A stretch of 64,000 nucleotides of DNA from Dolomedes plantarius (GCA_907164885.2 OU015495.1:2156808-2220807); one strand, 5' to 3'; shown: positions 1 through 11,684, counted from the first letter of the stretch. Notes: a model not told the origin generated them from the sequence alone. A program made the numbers and translations.

Positions 1-90
1 TTAGCATACAGTGAGATAGTGAGCTACAGTGAGATAGGGAGAAACGTTCTATTTCTAACATTTATTTTCACGACTTAAGGCTGTTGGGCA

Positions 91-485
91 GTAGCCGTAC
101 TGGATTCTCTCACCTCAAAGTTAACCTATGGAGAAAATTTTCTCAATGATTATTATCGACTCGGATTTACAGATTTTTTTTTTTCAAAATTACCCTCCGT
201 AATAGGGAAAGAAATTTTTTACTCGGGTATATTTCTCATTCTTGAAAAGGAAGAAAATGATATTTCTAGATTTGAATTATTCGTGGGGGGGGGGGGGATG
301 TGGTATACAGTATTTTAAATGCAAATAATTTTCTTTGGTGGACGAAATTTAAAAAACGAATAAGATAACAGAGTAAAAGATTTCTTTCTCTATTTTCGAG
401 CACAATTAAAAAAATCTTTAAATCTAATAATTAGTAAAATATTCTCCTTAGTTAACACTGAGCTGAGAAAATCCAACAGGGCTAC
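91..485. mobile_element. MITE with about 40-bp imperfect terminal inverted repeats
   Basis: The left end (GTAGCCGTACTGGATTC...) and the right end, read in reverse (GTAGCCCTGTTGGATTTTC...), are imperfect inverted repeats that include a shared GTTAAC block. A diverged inverted copy of the interior lies at about 30060-30425. There is no coding capacity. The superfamily is not determined because no target-site duplication is clear. Confidence 0.55.
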
Positions 486-506
486 TATTTAATACATACT
501 ATAAAA

Positions 507-750
507 AAGGCCTGCACAACTCGAAATGGGATGAGGGCCATGTTACTTTATGGAAAGCGGCTGAGGGCCGCAAGAAAATAGGATAGATGGGAGAGCGAAA
601 AATATGTTATCCAACAAAAGGTAAATTACGGATTATTTTAAAAATAAATATTAATATTCATCGCTTATATATTCCCTTCGTAATATTATAAATCTAAAAA
701 TAATATACCGTATTTTTTTATTTATAATATTACGTGTGTTGTGAAGGATT
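507..750 (+). mobile_element. hAT-type MITE, 5' portion
   Basis: It begins with (C)AGGCCTGCACAACTCG and runs closely parallel to the complete copy at 45614-45913. Shared blocks include GATGAGGGCCAT, GGATAGA and the AT-rich interior. It diverges just before the GCGGGCC block, so the right terminus is missing here. Confidence 0.6.
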
Positions 751-1420
751 CTCAATTGAGACATTTTGATTCCTTCCAACAGTCGCCATTTTTTCCCCCA
801 TCAACGCATTTAAAGGGTCGTAAAACGGCCATAGTGGAGGAAGGGGTCTGTCGCGAACCTGCTCCGAAGGGGTAGGGATAGTTGGATAGACCCCCAAAAT
901 TTCTTAGGATGGGAGGAGGTATCAACCCCAGCAAATTCCATGAAGATACAAAGGCCCTCCGATCTCGAGGAAATAAAATACCACGTGGGTCAACCGTGGG
1001 AAGATGTCGCATCATCCTGCCCACGAATTGAACGCAAGAAACATCAATGAATATACGGGGAGACCGACCTGGGGAGGGGCCAGTAAGAAAAGTGGGAAAA
1101 AAGCCCCGAGATTTTTTCGAGAGAAGGGGTTGACGAGAGAGATTCGATGATTGGGAGCGGTGGCGAAAATCCCTGACTGCCGCGCAATGACCATGGAAAG
1201 GCAGATGAGTCGCCGATAAACGGAAGAGCCTCCGAGATGTTAGTCTCTACTTTCCGTTACTCGCCTGCTGCCGCAACACTAAGATGCGCCTAATCATTTC
1301 CTGTACCGAGAGCTGCTGCAACCGCATTAACCCAGGTTGGTCAATACCCCCTTAAAAAGTGCTTGCATAGACGAACTGGTAATTTATTTTATTTCGCTCG
1401 GACTGTAATGATTCTCCCTC
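751..1420. other. GC-rich segment, unidentified
   Basis: This segment is clearly richer in G+C and CpG than its surroundings. Minus-strand frames of 90 and 60 codons are open, but neither resembles a family I know. It could be a promoter, a non-coding exon or an old transposon. I see no convincing splice-bounded exon. Confidence 0.3.
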
Positions 1421-1445
1421 AGGTAGCAGATAGAATATGGCCTCT

Positions 1446-1495
1446 TTTTATACATACATATTATACATACATACTTTTTATACATACATATAGCC
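1446..1495. repeat. (ATAC)n-rich simple repeat
   Basis: Interrupted ATACATACAT tract next to a T-run. Confidence 0.6.
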
Positions 1496-1575
1496 AAGAA
1501 TGTTAATTTTATGTTAATTATTGTAAATTAAGGTACGATTCGAGAAATTAAGCTGTCCACCGCTGTAAGCGTATA

Positions 1576-2544
1576 GGGGAAACCCTTGTACCTAGGTCCG
1601 GCTATTTTCAAATGGCAGTATCTTTACTTATAACTAACTTACAATAATAAAAATAGTTTGTATACATTCAGTTTACGTGCTTTATTCTCTTTAAATAAAA
1701 ATCACATGAAGTGTAGAGAAAAAACTTGTAAATGATATTGAAAATTTTAAAATAATTACAAATGGCCCTAGGTACAATAACACTATTGTACCTAGGGCCA
1801 GTTATTTCCAAACACTGAAATTGTTGCTTACAATAAAAAAAGCAATTTGTATCCATTATTTCTTTCATGCACAACTTCTAAAATCTTCGTAAGGAAGAAA
1901 TGTTAATTGTAGGCAATGTATTAAAGGAAGAAATGTTTATTATTTCATCACTTTCTAATGTATGTTTTTTCTCCATTGTCTTCTTAATCCCACATAAATT
2001 TTCTGTTTCAAACACAAATTTCGTAACCTTTTTTTAATCAATTACTTTTTTCAATAATTGTGCTTGATTTTCATTTTTCTCGGGGGTATCAGTGATAATT
2101 CTACACTTGCCAAGTTTTCGTCCACCTCTTTTCTACCAGAGGCCATGGCCCTAGGTACAAGATTATGGCCCTAGGTTCAAGATGTTGTTTTTTGGCAAAA
2201 TGGCTTCCATAGCCAAAGACCTGCAGAAACCAAACTTTGTTTTTATATCATTTTTTCCTTTAATGATTACAAAAAATATCTGCTATACATTAAAACATAA
2301 GTTTGCACTTAATTTCACAAAATAACACTTGAAATTGAAGTGAAAAAATTTAGTTTTGGTCATCAAATCAAGACTATTTTCTATTTAACCATAGCTTCTT
2401 CTTGCTTTCATTAAAAATGGCTGTTATGATTTGAAACAATGTTGTCACTCACTCCAATGAGTAAAAATGCTGTAAAATAATAATTATTTAAATAAAGCAT
2501 GGTGGCCCTAGGTACACGATGACCCTAGGTACAAGGGTTTCCCC
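1576..2544. mobile_element. TA-flanked MITE with CCCTAGGTACAA subterminal repeats
   Basis: Terminal inverted repeats begin GGGGAAACCCTTGTACC at both ends and are bordered by TA (1574-1575 and 2545-2546). The motif GGCCCTAGGTACAA occurs at least seven times in both orientations. One occurrence is a perfect hairpin with 17-bp arms (1763-1779 and 1784-1800) and an ACAC loop. No open reading frame over 70 codons is present. TIR plus a TA duplication suggests a Tc1/mariner-superfamily MITE, but the dense subterminal repeats are unusual for one. Confidence 0.7.
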
Positions 2545-2546
2545 TA

Positions 2547-3010
2547 CAGCAGAAAAGACTACTAACAACCGGTCGTCGTCGAGCAACCACAGGCTCCAAC
2601 ACCCGCACCATCCAAGCTCTTGTGTCCAACAGGGCAAAGTTCATCATCACAAATCTAAGTTCAGCTAGCAACACCATTCGCTCGCTGTCCCACGATTAGA
2701 CCATCCAAGAGCCAATAACTATCAATTTAATCTCAAAGCTCCTAGTTCCAACGCAGTCACCATCTGCCGTCTACATCGCTTTCAATTTTATTATTCAACA
2801 TCAAACTTACATGACAAATCACAAACATCCTATACAACCAGTATAGGCAACCAAAATCTGTACCGCCAGTACAGAAAACACAAAAGAACGTGTAAATTAA
2901 GGTAAATAAATTATTTGTTATTTATTTGTAATTTCATGTCCATTGGTTAGTATCTTGTTGGAGTTCATCTCACATGTTTAGCACACAACGCAATGGGGTA
3001 TCTCTGGTAC
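2547..3010. other. no recognisable gene
   Basis: C/A-rich sequence including a pair of CCAGTATAGG/CCAGTACAG-like repeats near 2838-2875. It is not AT-rich and could be old repeat sequence. Nothing in it can be assigned. Confidence 0.3.
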
Positions 3011-3019
3011 CTCTCTTAA

Positions 3020-3108
3020 CAATGTGTCTTCACAAATGGCTTCGCGGGCCATATAGTCAGTGCTGGCGGGCTGTATAGGTCCCGCTCGCTGTATGTCGTG
3101 CAGGCCTG
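3020..3108 (+). mobile_element. hAT-type MITE, 3' terminus fragment
   Basis: TTCGCGGGCC...CAGGCCTG matches the right end of the 45614-45913 element. It is either the lost right end of the 507-750 copy or a separate truncated copy. Confidence 0.5.
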
Positions 3109-3889
3109 CTACAGAACATTCAGTATCATCTAACTACTTTGATGACATTGCTAGACAAAATATTTTAATTCTGTACTGTCTATGTGTAACCTATTGGGAC
3201 TTGTCATTTAAGTTTATTTTATGACGAAATAAAAAAATTTCTAACTTGCTATATTTGACTCTAAGCGTTTGAGATTTTTTTTTCTGCCTCTTTCTTTCAG
3301 CTGGGAAATGCGTTTTTCATGAACTATTCCATCCTCTAGTTTGATGTTCGCAAAAGCGCGAAAATTGTACTACCCGAGACACTTTTGAGCACTAAATCAT
3401 ATGGTGAAATAATTTGTCACAAACACTTTTCAAGTTGAAAGTATGTGGCGGAAAATGCGTCGCATAAGCTCAGAGGATTAAAAGTACATGACTAAAATTC
3501 TTTGCAAGGAGTCTCCATGAAAATTTCTTCAGCGTTTATCTATCCTATTTTGAAACTGTCATCAGACTTCTGATTCGGAATGAAAATTCTAAAGAACATT
3601 TTCCCTGGAACATAAATTACTCCACAGAAAAGATGACTTTTTTCCCTGTTAAAGTGATTAAAAATTTTATAAATTGAATTTTTATAAATTAAATTTTTAT
3701 AAGACAAATTATTTTTGTTTAGAAAACTCTTCTAAGCAAAAAAAAAAAAAGTTTTAAAATAATGAGACCAGAGCTAGCGTAGTTATTTCAGAAATAAAAA
3801 CAGTCTTTAAATCTTGAATTTTAATTTTTTAAAGCAAATTTTTATGTTGTTCAAGTATTTTCATACGCTTTATGATCTTTATATAAAGA
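3109..3889. other. AT-rich, no gene seen
   Basis: No open frame, inverted repeat or RNA gene could be supported in this stretch. It is ordinary AT-rich non-coding sequence. Confidence 0.3.
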
Positions 3890-4690
3890 CTAGCTGAAAA
3901 CCCGCACTTCGCTACGGAGTACATTCAAAGTAAAAACATCGGTGAATGTATGCAATTAATGCCAATATATATATAATAAATACGACGATCAATGTATATA
4001 ATTGATGTAAAATATATATATATTTATAAAAAAATCGTAAGGGATATTTTTATAGACAAAATAATGTAGAAGAAGATATTCAAATTAAATCTAATATAAA
4101 GAATACTAAAGAATATAGTACAGTTAATATAGTACAGTTTCTAGAACATTTCTTTTACAGTATTTTAATATTTTTTTGGATAATGTCCAATCGTCTGCCG
4201 CATTAGCAAGAAAAAAAAAATTATTTTTTGTCTATTTAGTTTTTATGCACGTGACGATAAATTTATTTAAAGTACCAGAAAAAGAAATCACGTGATCAGC
4301 GTTTAATAAATTAAATTCTAAAAATTAATCTTTAAAAATTCACCAAAAATCAGGAAATGAAGGTAAAGATTCGAAAAAGATTTCATTTTAAAGGAATTTT
4401 TATGATCTTTCTCGTGATATAAATTTTATAACCCTCAAATTATTATTTTAAATGCAAACTTAAAAAAAGTAAAAAAAACAGCTTAAAAATTTAATTTAAA
4501 AAAATCTAAGAAGAATTTTTCAAAAATCTCTCTTAGTGCACCCCTACACTATAAGAAGAATCGCCATGCAAAATTTCAGCCCTTTAGGTCCAGCGGTTTG
4601 GTCTGTGCGTTGTATGTCAGTCAGTCAGTGAATGAATGAATGAATGAATGAATGAATGAGTCAGTTACGGAACTGTTTTATATATATAGA
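3890..4690 (-). mobile_element. non-autonomous Helitron, copy 1 (tandem)
   Basis: Read on the minus strand it starts TCTATATATATAAAACAG and ends GCTAG. A terminal hairpin (CCGTA / loop GCGAAG / TGCGG) lies 9 nt before the CTAG end. TC at the 5' end, CTRR at the 3' end and a 3' hairpin are the diagnostic Helitron termini. The first host base past CTAG (minus strand) is T, as expected for A/T insertion. There is no Rep/helicase coding sequence, so it is non-autonomous. A (TGAA)n tract lies near 4630-4660. Confidence 0.75.
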
Positions 4691-5472
4691 CTAGCTGACA
4701 ACCCGTACTTCGCTACGGAGTACATTCAAATTAAATACAACGGTCAATGTATGCAACTAATGCCAAAAGTATGTTTAAATATATTTATAATAAATACAAC
4801 GATCAATATATGCAATTGATGTAAAAAAAAGGAAGATTATATTTATAAAAAAATCGCAAGGGATATTTTTAAAAGACAAAATTATGTAGAAGAAAATATT
4901 CAAACTAAATCTAATAGAACATACTAAAGAATATAGTACAGTTCAGTTTGGGGACCATATCTTTTACTGTATTTTGATATTTCTTTGAATAATTTCCAAT
5001 CGTCTGCCGCATTAGCAAGGAAAAAAAAATTTTTTTTTAGTTTGTTTCGTTGCTATGAACGTGACGATAAATTAATTTAAAGTACCAGAAAAAGAAATCA
5101 CGTGATCAGCATTTAATAAATTAAATTCTAAAAATGAATCTTTAAAAATTCCCCAAAAATCAGAAAATGGAGGTAAAGATTCGAAAAGGCTTTCATTTTA
5201 AAGGAATTTTTTGGATCTTTCTCGCGATATAAATTTTATAACCCTCAAATTATTATTTTTAATGCAAACTTAAAAAAAGTTACAAAATAGTTTTAAAATT
5301 TAATTTTAAAAAAATCTAAGAAGAATGTTTTAAAAATCTTTCTTAGTGTACCCCTACACTATAAGAGGAATCGCCATGCAAAATTTCAACCCTTTAGGGC
5401 CAACGGTTTGGTCTGTGCGTTGTATGTCAGTCAGTCAGTCAGTCAGTTACGGAACTGTTTTATATATATAGA
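4691..5472 (-). mobile_element. non-autonomous Helitron, copy 2 (tandem)
   Basis: Same family and orientation as the preceding copy and abutting it with no intervening base. On the minus strand it runs TC...AGCTAG with the hairpin near the 3' end. The two copies differ by scattered substitutions and small indels, so they are not a recent exact duplication. Immediately past its TC end the + strand reads CTATTTG rather than T, so the standard A/T target is not met on this side. Confidence 0.75.
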
Positions 5473-5604
5473 CTATTTGAAGTTAAAAAAACAATAAAAA
5501 AATGTGTCAAAATAAAACTTTCTTTCCTGAACTCCCTTAACTCTCGTAACATTTAACAGGGAACGTTTGTACGCTTGACCATTGCGAAGTAAAACAACCT
5601 TTAA

Positions 5605-6318
5605 GGGGATGGTGAACTTTCAAATTACCAAAAATCGAACAAAAATTGGATTTTTTTTTGGGGTGTATTAATATTTTAAAAATAAGTAAATATTGGAATA
5701 AAATGCATTTAAAATATGTAATGAAAAGTAAAATGAAAACTTGGTGGCTTTAGAAAAGTAAATATTAAAGATAGGTGAAAAAACATCTTTTAAATGCTTT
5801 TTTCTCACAATGAGTCATTTCCAGATTTGCAAGTCTTTGAAATGTTCCTTGCGTCATAATTTTGGACGAAATTTTATAAAATTTATAATAAAGACTCCGA
5901 TAATACATTAAAATAAATTTATGTATCCATTTCAGATTTTGACATCATTCAGATTATCAAAGTTTAACTTAAGTGTAGAAAAGTACAAAAATTTCACGAA
6001 AATTCAGAGTACAAGCATAGAAATATTTTCTAAAAACTAACTATTCAACGAAAGGACAAAGTAATACTTAACTTTGTTCAAAATGTATTTATAAGCAATA
6101 TAAATGCAAAATTGAGGGGGAAGTTAAAAATTGGATCGCAGGGAGCATTTTAAAAAACATAATAAAAATTGCAAATTTTAAATTATAAATTTTTTAAAAA
6201 ATATTTATAAAATTTTATAAGGTGTTTAATACAGTTTTACTTTAATGAATATATATGCAAAAATTCATATCTCCGAGGTATAAATTTCAAAAGTCGCTTT
6301 ATAATGTCCACCATCCCA
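5605..6318. mobile_element. piggyBac-type non-autonomous element (TTAA), copy 1
   Basis: It is flanked by TTAA at 5601-5604 and 6319-6322, with inverted ends GGGGATGGTGAAC and TGGGATGGTGGAC. The interior shares blocks with the element at 10365-11112: CTTTAAATGC, a TTTTCTCA block and AAATGTTCC(A/T)TGCGTCA. There is no transposase frame. The TTAA duplication is characteristic of piggyBac, but the termini are not the usual CCY start, so the superfamily is an inference. Confidence 0.65.
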
Positions 6319-6322
6319 TTAA

Positions 6323-6760
6323 AAAAAACCCACAATAATGCAGAAGAATAATTGTTACTAAGTAGGACCTATTTGAAATGCCTTCTTGAAGTTAGATTGC
6401 AAGTCCCAAATCCAAAAGGCAAGTAAATTTGATTTCAAAAGTTTAATTAACCGATACATTGATGACGAATGATACCGCGTGAGTAAATGAAACTAAAGTT
6501 CAATATTTCCGATAAGATATCGCACAAGTTTTAGCCTAATGTATGCAAAAACTTTGAGATCCAATTTGCTGAGCTTTGACGTTTAGCTCAGTGACCTGTT
6601 ATTCGATCTTAATATACACATGCATCTATTAAATTAAGTCAATAAATTTTTGGCATTACAGAACAGGACTTAATATACTTCGAAGGAAGATATTGTTTTA
6701 TTAAATTTAAAGCAGATTCTTTATATCTTGGTATTTTACATTCAACACACACACACACAC
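6323..6760. other. no gene seen
   Basis: AT-rich unique-looking sequence between two transposons. Nothing is assignable. Confidence 0.3.
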
Positions 6761-6761
6761 T

Positions 6762-6793
<32 letters not shown>

Positions 6794-6794
6794 T
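6761..6794. repeat. (CA)n/(TA)n microsatellite
   Basis: Short CA tract followed by an interrupted TA tract, abutting the MITE that follows. Confidence 0.8.
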
Positions 6795-6798
6795 TACA

Positions 6799-6970
6799 CA
6801 GTGAAACTTCTCTATGGCGGCTAGTAATGGTTCCGAAAAAAAAAAGGCCGTTTTGAGGGGTGGTCATTGAAAAGGGATTTCTTCCATAACATTGGCTCAA
6901 TAGAGTCTTGAATCAGTTCTGAACAAAAAAATGGCCGTTTGAGAGGTGGCCGGCCAGAGAAGTTTCACTG
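6799..6970. mobile_element. short pogo/Tigger-like MITE
   Basis: Its ends, CAGTGAAACTTCTCT on both strands, form inverted repeats around a 172-bp body with two GGCCGTTT(T)GAG(G)GGTGG-like internal blocks. CAGT-G-AAC-type ends are typical of pogo-like elements. A clean TA duplication is not visible. Confidence 0.55.
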
Positions 6971-8386
6971 TCAATATATCAGGTGAATCGAGGCAAGTGT
7001 AGACCAAAACTTGCAATGTTTGACTTTGAATAACTGTATAAAATTGGTTTTAGCAGCTGGAAATGTGAAAGTTTAGACACGAAAGAATAGACACGAAAAC
7101 CTTCTCTTTCAAACTATACCTTGAAACCTTTATGATTCAACAATTTCAAATTTTCTGAGGCGAAAATATTTGTAAGATCCAAGGTACGCATTCGCCTCGC
7201 TAGAACGGGGCAAGTGCGTGTCTGGAAATAACGTGTCTCTTGAACTTTTGCTTTTTGAAATTCTTAAGAGAACGTTGAGTTATACTCTTCTCCTTGGTAC
7301 AGAAATGTGAAGCAACATTTTTTATATTTTTGTTATTCATTTATATTTATTTTAATGATAAAGGTAGTGAAGAGCGGTTTTATATGTCAGTCTAGAAATC
7401 GTGAAAATGAAAATTTATCTCCTGAAAAATAAAGGAGCAAAAGTTGTACTTAATATTATTGTAAATTATAACCCGGAAATTCTACTTGAACGATAGCTTT
7501 TCGTCTTCCTATATTTTTGGAGGAGAGAGAGCTCAAACAATAGCACTTCTATCAACTGAACTAATATCGTCTTTGGGTGGGGTCTTAAATGTTGTTAAGC
7601 CGTTAGTAGTTGAACACTACGCGTATTTCATGATGGGACCCTCACTCCCCTAAAATTTTGACTAGGGCTCAGTCACCATCAACCAGGTCCCTATGTTTTT
7701 AAAAATTCAAATGCGTCCTCGTCATGTTTGACTGCTATCGTTTCCATGAACGAATTTCAATTTTAAATATCATCTTTAGAATCGCTGACGTTGAAAGGAT
7801 TATCATCAGATAGTTAAGAGCTTTCACTCTCTTTTGTTTAATTTTTCGTAGTTCTTTTAGTTTAAGAACTTCCGTGTTTCTTTTGTTCATTTCTATGAGA
7901 TAATAATGACCCATGTGCATTACCAAAAGTTAAAATAACGTAATTCGTGCTCAAAAAAAAAAGAACATACACGATAATTATTTAAATCGAGGTGGAAGTG
8001 CGTACCGGTCCGTTCTTATCCCAACTTTAGTGGGGTAAGTGCAGACCAGGGCTTAACGCTTAAAAATAAAGAAGTGGAAGAAACAACTGGTAATACTATT
8101 TAACAACAATATCAAACGTGTAAACTTACCACAAAAAGTCCTGAAACAGCTTCAACTAAGGTGGACGATCATTGACAACGATTCAGGCAAACATCTCACT
8201 AGTAGAAAAACAAATAAATATGTAGCACATTGCAACCATTCATGGATGTCATGCTTAGGGTTAACGCACATTGATGCCTATTATTGAAAAGAGCTTGTCT
8301 TTTATTGTACAGAGCTACAAGACCTTGGAAGTTATGAGGGCGATACGCATTGCCCGCGACTCACCTTAGTACGTTATTATTAGACG

Positions 8387-8388
<2 letters not shown>
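6971..8388. other. possible third GGGG-type repeat element; no gene
   Basis: The motif G(A/G)GGCAAGTGTAGACC recurs in variants near 6994, 7205 and 8032 (GGGGTAAGTGCAGACC). This resembles the subterminal-repeat MITEs at 12483 and 44202. I could not find matching inverted ends, so boundaries are not defined. A 63-codon minus frame at 7735-7926 has no recognisable homology. Confidence 0.3.
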
Positions 8389-8463
<75 letters not shown>

Positions 8464-8464
8464 G
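8389..8464. repeat. (TA)n(TG)n microsatellite
   Basis: About 32 bp of TA followed by about 44 bp of TG. Confidence 0.95.
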
Positions 8465-8962
8465 CAAGTAATAATAACGCCTCATCAATTATTAATTCTA
8501 TTCCATTGACTCTCTACTTTTAATATTGTCTTTCCCCTTATGCAACTATTTCCATTTCTATGTAGCGCCTGGCTGTCGTTGGACATATTGCACTATAGAT
8601 GATTCTGAGGACAAACGAAACTAATTTTCTTTCGTTCTGGTGTAAAAGTCAAACTGCGCGTCACTTAACATGTTGGATATGGGGTGAACAGGACGTATTT
8701 GACTCTTTCCGCTGTAAACATCTTTTGTAAATAATTCTGGTTCGATATATTCCTTAAAATATGTTAAACAATTAAATTTCAGTAATGTTCTAAAATCAAT
8801 AAACATGTTGATCCCATCGAGTGGACCGTTTGACTGTATATGATGCTGCTCAAGCCAGACTACAACGTTTCAATCCAAAAAAGGCTTTACTTGCCGTAGC
8901 GATCTTATCTTCTGTGCCCGATTACTGTATTTCATTACAAGTTAGAGTCCTTATAAGAAAGT

Positions 8963-8963
<1 letters not shown>
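8465..8963. other. no gene seen
   Basis: Unique-looking sequence. The frame opening at 8821 runs 40 codons before entering the TA tract. It has no recognised family and no splice support. Confidence 0.3.

Positions 8964-9047
<84 letters not shown>
8964..9047. repeat. (TA)n microsatellite
   Basis: About 84 bp of perfect TA dinucleotide. Confidence 0.95.
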
Positions 9048-9051
<4 letters not shown>

Positions 9052-10298
9052 GCCAGGCCGATCCATCGTGACACCATTTTCAGAGAGACTCTTACGTAAT
9101 GAATGTCTCATATTTCAAAATAGTCCACTTACTAGAGACGTGACCCACAGAGGGGTCTCCCAAAAAATTGGAGTGGTCGCGGAGGGTTTAGAATAAATTT
9201 ATGTTATATTCAAGTATTTAATTAAAAAATATGCTTTAAATTTTCCATAATTACAAAATTTTTAACTTTAAAAAAAGTGCTAAAAATATATGACGATATT
9301 GTTTCTAAATCTACAACCCATTCGGCCCCAATAATCTTATCTAAATCTGAACTTTTGCAAACATTTAATTACAAAAGACACGTATTTTAGTTTTAATGTA
9401 AATAAATAAAGTTTATAATTTTTAATGTTTTAATATAAAGTTTATATTTTATATAACTTTAATTCTTTTTTTCATAATTTTAAATCTTGTTAATTTTAAC
9501 TTTAATGAAATACAAATACAGTAAAGTATCGTTTATCCGTTTCTCGTTGATCCGAATCTCCGGATAATCTGAATCAGACTTGTAGACATTATTTTTATTT
9601 AATGTTCACATTATATAATGATTTTTAAGTATGATAGTAAGAACGTAACTATACGAGTAAGTACGCTAAATATTCACTTTTTAGTTTGACTCGCTGTAGA
9701 GTTCCTGCATAGATTGTACAATAAATTATGGTAATAAAATGTTTTTTTGTTGAGTTTAAGAAAGCTTTACTAGACTTTACAATTCCTTCTTAAGAAATGA
9801 TGTGAAAAGTTGTTTTTATATTTTTGAATGTCTCGCAAACAATACTATGTAATTTTGTTACGAAACATAGTTTTTTTTTATCGTAATAAATGGTAAGTCT
9901 GCTTAGTTAAGGATTTTGTTTTGCTTATTACCCATATTACCCGGATTAGCCGGATGGTACCAGATAAACGAGGATAGTCCGGATAAACGAGGTTTTACTG
10001 TAGATATTAACATTTAAATATGAAGTTTTAGCCACATGAGATACGCTAAAGACAAGTGTAGAAGGCAAGCGAGACATTTTTTATTGTTATTTTGCAAAGT
10101 TAGTATTTACTCCAAACATACAATTAATTGATTTTTAAAATAGTTTGTAAATATTTGCTTATTTCTTTTTTCTATTTCTTTGTTAACATTTCCAGTATCA
10201 AAAAAAAATTGCTACTTCCAAAATATTTTGATTGGGTGGGTGGGATTTTTTATTTAAAGAAAAGGGGTCACGGTCGAATAAAGTTTGAGCACCACTGT
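9048..10298. mobile_element. diverged hAT-type repeat, right end recognisable
   Basis: Ends with GTTTGAGCACCACTG near 10284-10298. In reverse this is CAGTGGTGCTCAAAC, a widespread hAT terminus. The left end is not identifiable and the true start is uncertain. It is interrupted by the Tigger-like MITE at 9519-10000. Confidence 0.35.
9519..10000. mobile_element. pogo/Tigger-like MITE
   Basis: 482 bp with ends CAGTAAAGTATCGTTTATCC and CAGTAAAACCTCGTTTATCC (reverse strand). Internal CCGGATAA repeats are present, and TA flanks both sides (9517-9518, 10001-10002). CAGT...CTCGTTTATCCG ends plus a TA duplication are typical of pogo/Tigger. No transposase remains. Confidence 0.8.
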
Positions 10299-10364
10299 AC
10301 TAGAGAAACTGGCATTTTGAGTGAAAAATGTATTAAATGGAAAGAAAACTTTTATTTATTTTAA

Positions 10365-11112
10365 GGCAACAATGGACCTTCAGATTGACAAAATTATGTC
10401 TCCAAAACGATTTTTTTTTCTTTCAGAAAATGATTCTGCAACTCTATCAGCTTTAAATTAAAAAAAAGTATGTTGATCCGATCATTATTAATCGAGTTAT
10501 ACGTATTTTTTTCAAAAGTAAACAATGGAAATGTTAGTCAAATTAAAACTTTAAATGCCATTTTCTCAAAACAAGTTCTCATGTCGTTTCGGTAAGTTCA
10601 AAATGTTCCATGCGTCATAATTTTTCTTGAATTTTCATAAAATTTCATAAAATGATTATTTATATATGTTAGAATAAAACTTAGTAATCAATTCATTATA
10701 CTATTTTAAAACAACTTAAAATTTTTACAATAAAAAATTTTTTTTGATAAAATTTTGCATAAAAGGACCCAAATTTTGCATAAAAATTTACATAAAACAT
10801 TTTTATCGATTTCTTTTCTAGTTTTTATAAATATGACTGTAAATCAAATATTGCTACTAACTTTTATTATAACTATATAAAGCTCTAGCTTAAGAGAGAA
10901 AATTAGATATCTCAGACAAAAATTAATGCTCATGGAGCATTTTTAAATAGAGTAATTAACAAACTGATTTTAATTAATGTCTTAATTAATTACATTCTGA
11001 TTTTTTTTAAATTTAGAATTTCTATCTCTAAACAACACTGTATAAGTATGCAAAATTTCATAGCAATTGGTTAATAAATAAAAAAAATAGTTTTTCATGG
11101 TCCATTGTCGCC
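10365..11112. mobile_element. piggyBac-type non-autonomous element (TTAA), copy 2
   Basis: Flanked by TTAA at 10361-10364 and 11113-11116. The ends GGCAACAATGGACC and GGCGACAATGGACC are inverted repeats. The central 100 bp is homologous to the TTAA element at 5605-6318. Non-coding. Confidence 0.7.
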
Positions 11113-11652
11113 TTAAAGAAACATAAAAATTTTAAAAATATCAAAACTTTAAAAAAGCAAAAAAAGTAAACAAATTTGACTACAATTTGTCAAATAATAA
11201 CTCAATCATTCTCCGAAACCTTTATTACTGCAAATGGCTCGATTGCGTCTCTACGATTTATTGTTTTAGATGCCGTCTTTTCTATAGAAATGATTATTAG
11301 ATCATTCCATCTCTCTAAATTTGTCGCTGTTCGTAACTCCTTAAAATTTTCAGCTGTGAAAAACTGCGCTCGACTGCTGCTACATCTACAGTTAGTAGAA
11401 TTCTTGGAGCTACACCGAACTTTGGAAATAGGCATTCAAAATTTATTTCTCATAATAAGCCGTTAATAATAAATAGTCTAAATATTCATTTATAGTTGAG
11501 TATTTTTACAAATTTCGCTATATATTAGATAAAACTACAAAGTGTTTTCTTATTAAAATTTTCATATTTTCACTCTGTCTCATTTTGGCGTCTATTTTCA
11601 TTCGGCGCCTGAGGCGGTCGCCTAGCCACCTCACCTATGAAGACCGGCCCTG
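11113..11652 (-). mobile_element. hAT transposon remnant with right terminus
   Basis: Ends at CCGGCCCTG (in reverse CAGGGCCGG, a common hAT terminus), preceded by GGCGCCTGAGGCGGTCGCC. It contains the decayed transposase 3' end annotated separately. Two further copies of the same sequence lie at 30765-31012 and 32385-33700. Confidence 0.6.
11202..11445 (-). pseudogene. hAT transposase C-terminal remnant
   Basis: A 77-codon minus frame containing LERWNDLIIISIEKTASK and ending in an acidic tail. It resembles the end of the hAT dimerisation domain, where the family usually has a (Q/E)RL-x-LA-x-LSIE-type segment. The upstream RSF(S)-like region is recognisable only with frameshifts (CSSSRAQFFTAENFKELR). 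No N-terminal zinc finger or catalytic region survives. Homologous DNA at about 33360-33480 (here interrupted by a pogo MITE) and 30850-30900 shows that this is a repeat and not a host gene. Confidence 0.5.
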
Positions 11653-11684
11653 TATGTATGTGTGTGTGTATGCATATATATATA

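Noticed and set aside
507..3108. A single hAT MITE split by a 2.3-kb insertion
   Set aside because: The left and right parts both contain the block preceding GCGGGCC, so they overlap in the family consensus. Two separate partial copies are more likely.
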